NCBI RefSeq assembly: GCF_964199755.1
Contig: NC_133906.1
Coordinates: forward strand, 8,370,001 to 8,434,000
From: Larus michahellis
Taxonomy: Eukaryota; Chordata; Aves; Charadriiformes; Laridae
Direction: 5' to 3'
DNA length: 64,000 bases
Shown: positions 13,124-23,014 of the stretch, piece after piece
Position numbering within the stretch: position 1 is the stretch's first letter
How the letters are laid out: every line of letters begins with the position of its first letter
Made by a program: the position numbers and the translations under genes
The notes under the pieces: model-generated
The model's database searches: none
Told to the model about the DNA's origin: nothing
The model's input: only the letters and a program-made list of their open reading frames with translations

Positions 13124-14614
13124 CTAAACCATGTCCCTCAGTGCCCCATCTACCCTTTTTTTAAACACCTCCAGGGATGGTGAATCCACCACCTCCCTGG
13201 GCAGCCTATTCCAATGTTTAATAACCCTTTCAGGGAAAAAATGTCTCCTAATATCCAATCTAAACCTCCCCTGACGTAACTTGAACCCGTTTCCCCTCGT
13301 CCTATCACTTGTCACCAGGGAGAAGAGGTCAGCCCCCATCTCTCTACAACCTCCTTTCAGGTAGTTGTAGAGGGTGATAAGGTCTCCCCTCAGCCTCCTC
13401 TTCTCCAAGCTAAACATGCCCAGCTCCCTCAGTTGTTCTTCATAAGGTTTGTCCTCCAGACCCCTCACCAGCTTTGTAGCCCTTCTCTGGACACGCTCCA
13501 ACACCTCAATGTCCCTCTTGTAGCGAGGGGCCCAAAACTGAACGCAGTACTCGAGGTGGGGCCTCACCAGTGCCGAGTACAGGGGGACGATCACTTCCCT
13601 AGTCCGGCTCACCACACTGTTCCTGATACAGGCTAGGATGCTGTTGGCCTTCTTGGCCACCTGGGCACACTGCTGGCTCATATTCAGCCGGCTGTCAACC
13701 AACACCCCCAGGTCCTTTTCTGTCGAGCTGCTTTCGAGCCACTCTGCCCCAATCCTGTAGCGCTGCATGGGGTTGTTGTGACCCAAGTGCAGGACCCGGC
13801 ACTTGGCCTTGTTGAACCTCATACCATTGGTCTCAGCCCATCGGTCCAGCCTGTCCAGATCCCTCTTCAGAGCCAACCTACCCTCAAGCAGATCAACACA
13901 CCCGCCCAGTTTAGTGTCATCTGCGAACTTACTGAGGGTGCATTCGATCCCTTCATCCAGATCATTGATAAAGATATTAAAGAGAACCGGCCCCAGCACC
14001 GAACCCTGGGGGACACCACTTGTGACCGGACACCAACTGGATTTAACTCCATTTACCACCACTCTCTGGGCACGGCCATCCAGCCAGTTTTTTACCCAGC
14101 GAAGAGTACACCTGTCCAGGCCATGAGCAGCCAGTTTCTCCAGGAGAATGCTGTGGCAAACAGTGTCAAAAGCTTTGCAAAAATCCAAGTAGATAACATC
14201 CGCAGCTTTTCCCTCATCCACTAAGTGGGTCACCTTATCATAGAAGGATATTAGGTTTGATAGGCATGACCTGCCCTTCACAAACCCATGCTGACTGGGC
14301 CTGATCACCCTGTTCTCCTGCATGTGCCGTGTAATGGCACTGAGGAGGATCTGTTCCATGACCTTCCCAGGCACCGAGGTCAGACTGACCGGCCTGTAGT
14401 TCCCCGGATCCTCCTTCCGGCCCTTCTTGTGGATGGGTGTCACATTTGCTAACCTCCAGTCAGCTGGGACCTCCCCGGTTGTCCAGGACTGCTCATAAAT
14501 GATACCAAGTGGCCTGGCGAGAACCTCCGCCAGCTCTTTCAATACCCTTGGGTGGATCCCATCCGGCCCCATAGATTTGTGCACCTCCAGGTGCTGAAGC
14601 AGGTCCCTCACCAT
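13124..14614 (-). CDS. CR1 ORF2, reverse transcriptase half
   Basis: A 496-residue open frame with the CR1 reverse transcriptase, which copies element RNA at a nicked chromosomal target. Visible blocks in order are [14 protein letters not shown] (residues ~12-25), [30 protein letters not shown], motif [12 protein letters not shown] (~145-155), [15 protein letters not shown] (~200-215), motif [10 protein letters not shown] (~232-240) and the C-terminal [10 protein letters not shown] ... HWNRLP. The catalytic aspartates of motifs A and C are present. The start ATG overlaps the stop codon of the upstream half in a TAATG, because an internal deletion removed the linker that normally joins endonuclease and RT. 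Known CR1 ORF2 is a single protein, so this half lacks its own endonuclease. Confidence 0.88.
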   Translation of the reverse strand: MVRDLLQHLEVHKSMGPDGIHPRVLKELAEVLARPLGIIYEQSWTTGEVPADWRLANVTPIHKKGRKEDPGNYRPVSLTSVPGKVMEQILLSAITRHMQENRVIRPSQHGFVKGRSCLSNLISFYDKVTHLVDEGKAADVIYLDFCKAFDTVCHSILLEKLAAHGLDRCTLRWVKNWLDGRAQRVVVNGVKSSWCPVTSGVPQGSVLGPVLFNIFINDLDEGIECTLSKFADDTKLGGCVDLLEGRLALKRDLDRLDRWAETNGMRFNKAKCRVLHLGHNNPMQRYRIGAEWLESSSTEKDLGVLVDSRLNMSQQCAQVAKKANSILACIRNSVVSRTREVIVPLYSALVRPHLEYCVQFWAPRYKRDIEVLERVQRRATKLVRGLEDKPYEEQLRELGMFSLEKRRLRGDLITLYNYLKGGCREMGADLFSLVTSDRTRGNGFKLRQGRFRLDIRRHFFPERVIKHWNRLPREVVDSPSLEVFKKRVDGALRDMV

Positions 14615-15846
14615 TACATTTCCCTACATAGCTTAACTACCTCTTTGTAGTCGTCTTGAGTGGCCTGCCCTTCCTTCCAGAGGCCATAGATCCTCTTTTT
14701 TTCCCGAAGTTGCAACACTAGCTCCCTGTTTAGCCAGGCCGGCCTTTTTCCCCGACGGCTTGTCTTCTGGCACATGGGGACAGCCTGCTCCTGCGCCTTT
14801 AAGACTTCCTTCTTGAAAATCATCCAGGCTTCCTGGGCTCCTTTGCCCTGGAGGACTGCCTCCCAGGGGACTTTGTCAACCAGGCTCCTGAAAAGCCCAA
14901 AGTCCGCTCTCCGGAAGTCCAAGGTAGCAGTTCTGCTGACCCCTCTCCTTGCTTCTCGCAGAATTGAAAACTCTATCATTTCATGGTCACTGTTCCCAAG
15001 ACAGCCTCCAACCTTCACATCCCCCACAAGACCTTCCCTATTTACAAACAACAGATCCAGCAGGGCACCTTCCCTAGTTGGCTCTCTCACTAGCTGTGTC
15101 AGGAAGTTATCCCCAGCACATTCCAGGAACCTTCTAGACTGTTCCCTCCCTGCTGTATTGTATTCCCAGCAGATGTCCGGCAAATTGAAGTCCCCCACGA
15201 GGACAAGAGCTCGCGATCTTGAGACTTCTCCCAGCCGTTTATAGAATATTTCATCTGCCTCCTCATCCTGATTGGGCGGTCTATAACAGACTCCTACTAC
15301 GATATCCGCCTTGTTAGCCCTGCCCCTGATTCTTACCCATAAACACTCAACCCCATTATCACCATCATTAAGTTCAAAGCATTCGTAACACTCCTTAACA
15401 TACAGGGCCACACCCCCGCCTCTCCTTGCTTGCCTATCCTTCCTGAAGAGCCTATAGGCATCCATGGCAGCACTATAGCTATGTGAGTCATCCCACCACG
15501 TTTCTGTGATGGCGACTACATCATAGTTTCCCTGCTGCACGATGGCCTCCAGCTCGTCCTGCTTATTCCCCATGCTGCGTGCATTAGTGCAGATGCACTT
15601 CAGTTGGGTTAATTGTCCTACCACTTTCTTGGGGGGACAGGCCCTGATTTGCACCTGGTCATTCTCAGACACTACTGTAGCTACCAAATTATCACTACTC
15701 CTTGTGTCTATGCTGCCACACAATTCACTATCCCCCACCATCACTGAGGCAGGCTGCAAGACCCTGCTATCACTTATACCCATGAGCACTGCTATGTTGC
15801 TCCCAGGCACCACTTTTGTGATCCTGGTTTTGTCCCCATCCCCCAT
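14614..15846 (-). CDS. CR1 ORF2, endonuclease half
   Basis: About 410 residues from the ATG at 15846. The TTG just upstream is an unlikely start. It carries an APE-type endonuclease, which nicks target DNA to prime reverse transcription. Visible blocks are [60 protein letters not shown] and [11 protein letters not shown]. These include the SDH active-site triplet and the catalytic ETWW and GDFN segments. After a linker it stops at LCRE-M, immediately at the ORF2 deletion joint. The ATG follows the ORF1 stop by 5 bases in another frame. The deletion probably removed some 80-90 codons, judged from the usual CR1 layout. Confidence 0.87.
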   Translation of the reverse strand: MGDGDKTRITKVVPGSNIAVLMGISDSRVLQPASVMVGDSELCGSIDTRSSDNLVATVVSENDQVQIRACPPKKVVGQLTQLKCICTNARSMGNKQDELEAIVQQGNYDVVAITETWWDDSHSYSAAMDAYRLFRKDRQARRGGGVALYVKECYECFELNDGDNGVECLWVRIRGRANKADIVVGVCYRPPNQDEEADEIFYKRLGEVSRSRALVLVGDFNLPDICWEYNTAGREQSRRFLECAGDNFLTQLVREPTREGALLDLLFVNREGLVGDVKVGGCLGNSDHEMIEFSILREARRGVSRTATLDFRRADFGLFRSLVDKVPWEAVLQGKGAQEAWMIFKKEVLKAQEQAVPMCQKTSRRGKRPAWLNRELVLQLREKKRIYGLWKEGQATQDDYKEVVKLCREM

Positions 15847-15851
15847 CAAAC

Positions 15852-16928
15852 CTAGTTTAAAGCCTTATGGATAAGCCCTGCTAATTCTTGTCCCAGTCTC
15901 TTTCTTCCCCTTCGGGTTAGGCTTCCCCCGCCTGATGCCAGCATGCCTGGTTTCCTGTAGATCAGCCCATGTTCAAAAAAGCCAAAGTCCTGCCGGACGC
16001 ACCAGTCGCGGAGCCAGGAGTTAATTTGCTGGCTCCTCCTATTTATCCCCTTGTCTACCCCTGCAAATGGTGGGATAGAGGAGAACACTATTTGTGCTCC
16101 CGATCCCTTAACCAGCCGTCCCAGGGCCCTAAAGTCATTCTTCATTGCCCTCAGACTTCTGGTACCTACTTCGTCACTGCCTACCTGAAATATCTGTAGC
16201 GGATAGTAATCTGATGACTGGACCAGGGAAGGGACTTTCCTCCGTATGTCCTTAATTCTGGCCCCAGGGAGGCAGCTGACTTCCCTGTGGGATGGGTCCG
16301 GTCTACAGATAGGACCCTCTGTTCCTCTCAGAAGGGAGTCACCTACTACAATAACCCTTCTTTCTTTCTTTGTTGAGGACGTCCTGAGGCATGGGGGTGA
16401 GTGACGAGCACTGTGCATTTCACTGGATGGATCAGCTCCTCCATCCTCAATCGCCTGGTCCTCAATTTCCAGAGCCTCATACCTATTACGTAAGGGCAGT
16501 TGGGATGGTGAGGGGGGCCGTGAGAAGTTTCGCTTACCTCTCCGAGGAGGGATCTGACACCACTCCCCCTTATCCCTTGAGTCCTCTCCTTCTGCCTGGT
16601 GACAGGAGGGAAGTGGGTCATCCACTTCTGATAGAGCCTCTTCCTGCTGCCTTTGCCTCAGGGTATGGCTCCACCAATCTATTTCGTTTTCACAGTTCCT
16701 AATACTTCTTAACCTTTCTACCTCTTCCTTCAGTTCAACCACCTTCCTGAGCAGATCATTTACTTGATCGCACCGTATGCACACAGTGTCCCTGGAACCC
16801 TGTGGGAGCAGTGCCAGACTCAGGCATTCATTACAGCCCGAGACCTGCACAGCCACATGCTTGCAGAGGAGCTCAGTCTGAGTTCCCATGTTTTCCCTCG
16901 CAGAAGCTTTTGACTGTTTTGCGGCCAT
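15852..16928 (-). CDS. CR1 ORF1 protein with esterase-like domain
   Basis: An intact 358-residue frame. I start it at the ATG at 16928 (MAAKQSKAS) because it has a good context, although the frame is open further upstream from a GTG. Residues ~25-75 hold a cysteine-rich block (CKHV, CNEC, CIRC), which resembles the zinc-binding or PHD-like module of CR1 ORF1 proteins. A heptad-rich stretch with VVELKEEVERLR follows, likely a coiled coil. The C-terminal half is an SGNH/GDSL esterase-like domain with VIVVGDSLLRGTE (nucleophile Ser block), VSCLPGARIKDI and FQVGSDEVG. The block that usually carries the Asp and His of the triad reads SGGGSLTRRG, so both residues appear lost. The role is RNA binding and nucleoprotein assembly by family knowledge. 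Esterase activity is doubtful here. Confidence 0.88.
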   Translation of the reverse strand: MAAKQSKASARENMGTQTELLCKHVAVQVSGCNECLSLALLPQGSRDTVCIRCDQVNDLLRKVVELKEEVERLRSIRNCENEIDWWSHTLRQRQQEEALSEVDDPLPSCHQAEGEDSRDKGEWCQIPPRRGKRNFSRPPSPSQLPLRNRYEALEIEDQAIEDGGADPSSEMHSARHSPPCLRTSSTKKERRVIVVGDSLLRGTEGPICRPDPSHREVSCLPGARIKDIRRKVPSLVQSSDYYPLQIFQVGSDEVGTRSLRAMKNDFRALGRLVKGSGAQIVFSSIPPFAGVDKGINRRSQQINSWLRDWCVRQDFGFFEHGLIYRKPGMLASGGGSLTRRGRKRLGQELAGLIHKALN

Positions 16929-17151
16929 GTTCTTTTCTCGTACCGGGAGATGGAGGATCTCTGCTGTTTGCTTCCCTCGCGCCCTGAGCCGGTGCCCTTG
17001 CACGCCGATGTTCCTCTGCTTGTGGTTGCCCAGCTTCTGCTTACCTTAGACTCAAGGCTTCCAGTGACCCACCGTACGAAATGCTGCTCCTTGTTCGTTC
17101 GCACTGCGGTGCCGCCCTGGGTGACCCACGTAGGCTACCCGCGTGCTGGGT

Positions 17152-17173
17152 GCGCAGCGGTCGACCGCTGCGC
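17152..17173. repeat. 22-bp perfect palindrome in CR1 5' UTR
   Basis: The left arm GCGCAGCGGTC is followed directly by its exact reverse complement. There is no spacer. In RNA it would form a hairpin or a dimer contact, and in DNA a cruciform or a symmetric protein site. Confidence 0.9.
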
Positions 17174-17382
17174 TCCGGGACCGCCCGTTTAGAGCTGCCG
17201 CGTGTGACGCTGACTCCGCCCCTGCCGCGTCAGCAGCCCGCCCCCGAGCTGCCGGTTTCGGCACGAGCTAGCCGCCTTTCCTGGCTACGAGAGCCCTCGA
17301 AAGAGCCCTCAAAAGAGCCCTTTGCCGGCCTTATCCGCCGCGATCCCCTTCCCCAGTGAGGCCTTACCTGCACTGAAGCTGG

Positions 17383-17405
17383 TCTCCACGGCGACTCCGT
17401 GGAGA
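17383..17405. repeat. 9-bp inverted repeat hairpin at CR1 5' end
   Basis: TCTCCACGG and CCGTGGAGA are exact reverse complements around the 5-base loop CGACT. The structure lies within the first tens of bases of the presumed CR1 transcript. Confidence 0.85.
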
Positions 17406-17420
17406 ATCTTACTGCTTTTT

Positions 17421-20400
17421 CCACTATGCTTTTACATGCTGCCCAGAACTTGTGTCATTGTGTTGCTTTAGGAGCACTGGACCAGCAAATGTGAGTGAGA
17501 AGGCACCAGTAGCACTTGAGTAATGATTCAATAGGGCAATGGACAGTGTATGCTAGCGCACAGCTGCTTACACAAGCTGCAGCACACTTAATGAGAACCA
17601 TTTTTCCATGATCTAAATTCCTTCACGGGCAGGTGAGAAGGCTCTTTAGAGGATTTTGGAAGAAAGCAATGATTTTGATTAAACGAATCTCTCAGATGTT
17701 TTGAGATTTCTGTTCAGTCCTAGTCTCAGATATATTTGGGACTTGGATTTGTTTCTTTGCACGTGAGTGGTAGGGTATGAGGTCAACGACAGCTGGAAGG
17801 AGGAACTGCCCTACCTTTTCTTTAAAGTGAATGCTGCAAAGGACAGAAAAGACTTCCAATGCCTAAAAATGTTATTTTATTTAAACATAGACTAATGTAT
17901 AAGAACAAGATGACTCTTCAAATAGAGAAAGTTCTGATCAACTATGGCAGATCATACAGAGTAGCTTGAAAAAAAAATATCTCCGTGGATATTAAGAGTT
18001 TGCAAGGTAGGTTCTTTGACACAGTTTTGCTTTCTACTGTACAGATTTTGGATAGATTTGTGATTCGAACTAATGTGTTTCCCCACGTAGCATTCTCTCA
18101 GGGAAACCACTTGTTTTGGTGGTTTGGACCTGTCTGTCCAAATACTCCATGGGACCTAGAGGGGAGCGGAACAAATATGTGTGTACTCCCTGTTGCTTAG
18201 TTACCTTTGTAACAAAGTCTAACTTAGAATGCTTCTACAGTTAAATTAAAAGTAAATAAATTATCCTGATAAATTGAAATTAGAGGTATACTTGATAGTC
18301 CTTGTAGTTTGTTTTAATACGGGTAGTTTCTTTTTTTTCTTTTTTGTTGTGGTATTTTTGCGAAATGATCTGTAGAAACAAAGGGAATTAATGACAGCTT
18401 TTTTGGTGTGACCATTGTCTTTGCTTTCCAGAAGTATTTGAGGAGCTTCAGCATCTATAGATAGTATCGTCAGGTGCTTGACACCAGGACGAATGCTGCT
18501 ACATGGGGAGGGCACTGCTTTGGTGAGATTTATGCCACACCTAGATGTTGTCAGTGTCAGGGTTTGCAGGTTTTGCGAATATGGGTACTCTCTGGGCTAT
18601 TACAATTCAGTGTAGAGATACTGGGCCTTAACAAGAGCTGGGATCAGCTCTCCTGAAAATAAGTAAAATAAAGGCAAGCTTGAAGTTAGCAATGGGTCTG
18701 TCTTACCTCTTTTTAGCTTCCTAGTATTGAGTCCATTAACTTTACAAGTTCACCTAAAGTTTCTCTAAAATTTCTAGTTTTCAAACTAAAATAATTTTTC
18801 AGGATTAAAATGGAATCACAAATTTGGGTGAAGCTGTGGGGATGGTGTTTATGGGACAGAAGCATTATACATGCAAGAAATATCAAGAGCTATCAAATTC
18901 AGGTGAATGTTCAGTGAGGGCAAAGGAATTGGAAAGAGCAAAAGGCGAATGCCTTTTTCTACAAGAAATCTTACTGTGTCAGCAAATTAAAAAGCACGGA
19001 TATAAGTAGAGCAAGATCAAGAAGCAGAAAACCCTGTGAAATCTGAATAGATTTGTGAGATTATAGAATTGCTGATATTGTCGGTCTAGATTTCACTTCA
19101 AGTCTTCAGGGAAACACTGAAATGAATTCTGAGAATTTATGAATATGCATTATTTGTCAATACAAACATGCAGACTTTTTTCCTTTTTAATAAAGGCATG
19201 TCAAATATACAGGTGTGGTTTTTTTTTCTTCTTTAATACACCAAAGTATCCAGCTATGCTAAATCCTCTCTAACAGGTCTATCTGACTTTCAAGCAGTTT
19301 GTAGCCTCATCTGGTATTTTTATAGACAACTTGTAATGAGAAGTCTTGGTTTGGAATTTTTTGGGAAGAGGTGGGGTTTTTTGTGGTTGTGTGGTTTTTT
19401 TTTTTTTTTTCTTTCTTCCTGTGGGTAAATTAATGTTAGGCTTCTCACAGCAAAATGACTGAATCTATAGTTAGGCTTATAGTGTATACATGAAAATTCT
19501 AAAGAGAATGATAGCTGATTAAACCTCATCAGATACAGATTTCAATATGCCAGTATCAAAAAGCATATGTCTGGTGGAAGGATCAGTATTTCTAATGTTT
19601 ATCATACTGGTTGAAGTAAAGCTCTATTAATCTTTTCTCATTTCTTATTTTCCTTTTTCTCATTTTGATAATCAAAATGAATTTTATGTGAGTCCAAATA
19701 AGAAAATCTTATCCAATCTTATCATACTGTGCTTTTTATTTTCCCCCTACAAGAAAGGCAACCTTTTCTTATATGTTTTTCTGAACTAATGCAACATTCT
19801 GGAATCAATTATTCAAATAGGTTTTGCTGGCTTGTAAGCAAAGCTTTTAGTTCATGTCTGTTATTCAGGACCTTTTAAAGGTCATGAACTTTCTTTTACA
19901 TATTTAACAGATACGTTTTTCACTGTAAATCTTGACTTTAAAAAGAAAAACACAGTAATGTGTAAGTAGAAAATCTAAATATTTTCATCTACAGGATCCT
20001 TCTAAATAAGGAGGGGAAAGTGCATTGGCTTTTAATTTTTATAAATGGAACAATAGGTCTCTCATGGGTATAATACACTGATTTACCTGTGATGCTTTTC
20101 GTAAGATTTAATTAAATTAGCTTTGCAAAGCACCTGAAATTTTGTTTGAAAGACAGCACTTGCATTTTAAAATGTCACTTTTCCCCTGGGCTGTAATTAA
20201 CTTTCATTTAGATGGCTCCTTTATATTTTTACTCCTCTTCTTGTGTTCATACTTACTATTGGATTCTGCCTTGGATCCCATAGCTTAAAATAACAGGCTT
20301 TATTCTTCCAGCTGCAGAAGGCCATGAACAGGCTTTATTTTTCACTAAGTCTTTATCTTGGACCCAGCTTTTCATTTCCAAATAACATTAACTTTCTGCC

Positions 20401-23014
20401 ACAGCATCACCAAAATCTGTTTCTTCATCCATGTAGATGAAGCCTGAACCTTAAACATGCACTATTCAGTTCGGAGAACAATCTTTATTATCCTGGCCTT
20501 GACAATTATATTTTCTATGGATCACATTGCCTCTGAATTTCTCTTCTTAGCTTCTTGCTTTCGGCTCCCTCTTTAGTCCATTAACGTACACAATTCTTAC
20601 ATAATTCAGCAAATTATTTTGTTTGCCTCTAATTCAGTTCTCAGCTGCAGGCTGGATAGAGCAGATCAGCTCAATATTGACTTCAGCCTCTGTGTCACAG
20701 TTGTGCCTTTCCTCTGTAGCATGAGAAACACTTCAGCAAACCTGAAAAAATGCTTGCTTATCCTCATTCATATCCCAATTTACAGCTCATCTCTACCATG
20801 ATCCTAGATTTTTGTGGTAAGGCAGAAAATGTAAAACTGTATTTTCCCAATTCTTTTTTTGGTTCCGTGTACAGTAATGCTATCTAGTAAAATTTGTGCA
20901 GTTAACAAAGCTTTCTTGCTCCATTTCTCAAGTTATTCATTTGCTTGAGTATCTTATAACTATTCTTTTGCCTTTTTCTATCCGTGTTTTTAGACTGAAG
21001 GCTTTGGGGGCACAGGAGGAAGGAAGTCCAAATATTTGAACCTCCAAGATATGCCAATATTCGCTGCTATAGCTGCGTCATTGAAACTGATACACATAGT
21101 ATATTTGACCAGTCCCTTCATGTTAGATAGATTTATGTGACTCTGGGAAAGTGAGGTAGAAATGAATGGATTAAAAAAAGACCACTTGCTTTTCTTTTTT
21201 TTTTTTTTTCTTTCTTTTCCTTTTTCTGCATGTGTGTATATAATCTGTGCTGGGAACTGCACCTTTAGGAGCTTTATCATTTTTTATTGTGCAGAGGCTA
21301 AAATTATTCTATACTGGCTAGATAACATATAGTTTTTTTTGGTTGCCTAACATTGAAAATAGGAGAACCGTAGTTGAGTCACATTGTCTCTCTGAATACC
21401 AGCTCTTTATTTACAAACTGGGGTTTGTAAGTGTTATAAATGTATAAACATTTATATATGCTTGGAGGTGTTCTCTTTCATCTATATATGACATTATCCC
21501 TGGGACAACAATGCCTTGTCTCAGTCAGGACATCTACATACTCTTGGAATATAAATAGTAAGTAAATAATTGTGCCACTAGTGTATACTTAATAAAACTC
21601 TTAATGACCGTCTGAGCATCCTCAGACATATCCCAGAGCAGTAATAGCTATCTGCAATACCAAGAGCTTGAAAACATTTATTAAGTCTGTTGCATCAAGA
21701 GTGAGTTTCTTCCCTAGACTGCAGCTGAGAGAGTTAATATATATAATGTATATATTAATATATTTTATGTAATATGTATGTGTGAATGTGTCTACATAGA
21801 TAGGTTTGTGAGCAGTTTTCTTCTGAATTGTAATCCTCATCATACCCAACTGCTATTTTCTTGCTATTTTGTATGCTGTGGTGGCAGTTTGGCTTGACAA
21901 TACAAAGGTCATCTTTTGATTCTGTACTGAACAGCTAATTTAGTCTCTATTCAGAACAACGCTATACTTTTTGTTTAGTGAGCACTAGATTGTGTTTTGG
22001 TGTAATTTTCTCACTAGGAATTATGTGTTTCTTCATGAACTGTCCTTTGAATCTCAGCCATTTTCCCCAAGAGGAAATGACAAATTACCTAAATAAGTGT
22101 GGCAGGAGACAAGGCGTTGATGTTGGGTAATTACAGATTAAGGGTTTATTTCCTTTACTTATTGATATAGGGTGAGAAAATTTCACTCAAATCCTTAACT
22201 GTAGGTGTGGTATTATTGAGAGGGTGGTATATCAATCTTTTAACTAAACTCCTCCCTTGCTGGAAGAGGAAGGACAGCTTGCACAAGTGAGGGATCCATT
22301 TGTTTGCTCCTTGTTACTGCATCTGATTCTTGAGTGTTGCAGGCTTTCTATAGGCACAGGTAATCTGGTGACTGAACTAAAGTCAAGTACTCAGTGTCAC
22401 TGAATTCTTAATTTCACAGGCATTTAAAAAAAAAAATCTAAATATGTTAACTGAAATGCACTTGGACTGAGAGAATTAAAGGGCTGGGTTGGGCTGAGAT
22501 TCATAATGATCTATATAAAACCTATTTGGTAGCAGGGAAAAGATCCAGATAAAAATTGAAACCTTAAATTTGTAACATCAGCCACTCTTATTAACTGCAA
22601 GGAACTAACAGAAAGCCATTAAATCACTGACCACTGAAAAAAAAATAAAATAGTGATCTGTCTGGCACCAGCTGAAACACATTTCCGTGTGGAAGATGAC
22701 TGACGCTCATTCAGGGAGCGGAGACACTCTCTGCTTTGAGTAGATAAAGAAAGGTTATCTCTCTTCATTATGATACTTCCAATTCAGTGATTTCTTTTTA
22801 TATTTTTTTTTAAGAATAAGATAATCTTAAAAAAGGTTTTAAAGATTTAGTCTCCATCCTTGAAAGTCATGTGGGTGAGCCATTTGACTACAAAATGAGA
22901 CAATGCAGAGGGTTGTGAGAATTATAATCACTTATATTTAGGCAGTGGATGAATCAAACTAGTCAAGGAGTCTAGTCTTTGGAGCATGCTTTTAACAAAC
23001 TAATCACAAGAAAA
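17421..23014. other. Intergenic DNA downstream of GABRG2
   Basis: No gene recognised. The sequence is AT-rich with scattered poly-T (near 19395 and 21190) and a TA-rich tract at about 21739-21780. The segment near 20150-20480 is less biased and includes a 13-bp direct repeat (AACAGGCTTTATT twice, about 20291-20341), but shows no motif I can name. Confidence 0.55.

Larger units (their letters stand above)
13036..17420 (-). mobile_element. Nearly full-length young CR1 LINE
   Basis: Read on the minus strand the order is: CpG-rich 5' UTR (17420-16929), ORF1 (16928-15852), ORF2 endonuclease part (15846-14614), ORF2 reverse transcriptase part (14614-13124), an 85-base 3' UTR, and two ATTCTATG octamers (13054-13039). 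Most CR1 copies are short 3' fragments, so a copy of about 4.4 kb that includes the 5' UTR is uncommon. ORF1 and both halves of ORF2 are open throughout. The one serious lesion is a deletion between the endonuclease and RT domains. A second copy at 38479-38890 differs by about 7 bases over about 400, so the subfamily was active recently. The 5' boundary (about 17410-17425) is judged from the drop in CpG content. Confidence 0.93.
16929..17420 (-). promoter_or_regulatory. CR1 5' UTR / internal promoter region, CpG-rich
   Basis: By eye there are more than 30 CpG dinucleotides between 17101 and 17400, in sharp contrast to the AT-rich surroundings. CR1 elements carry their promoter in a GC-rich 5' UTR, and this segment has the right position just before ORF1. 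It contains a 22-bp perfect palindrome (17152-17173), a 9-bp hairpin at the outer edge (17383-17405), three copies of a 12-bp tandem unit (about 17291-17326) and two strong splice-donor matches (GT at 17367-17366 and 17044-17043). Promoter activity is inferred from family knowledge. Confidence 0.7.

Noticed and set aside
13778..14224. 148-codon plus-strand frame
   Set aside because: It is the antisense shadow of the CR1 reverse transcriptase, which has clear motifs on the minus strand.
14774..15244. 156-codon plus-strand frame
   Set aside because: It is antisense to the CR1 endonuclease half of ORF2.
16929..17003. GTG-initiated upstream extension of CR1 ORF1
   Set aside because: GTG is an unlikely start for this transcript, and the ATG at 16928 has a good context and gives the usual N-terminus.
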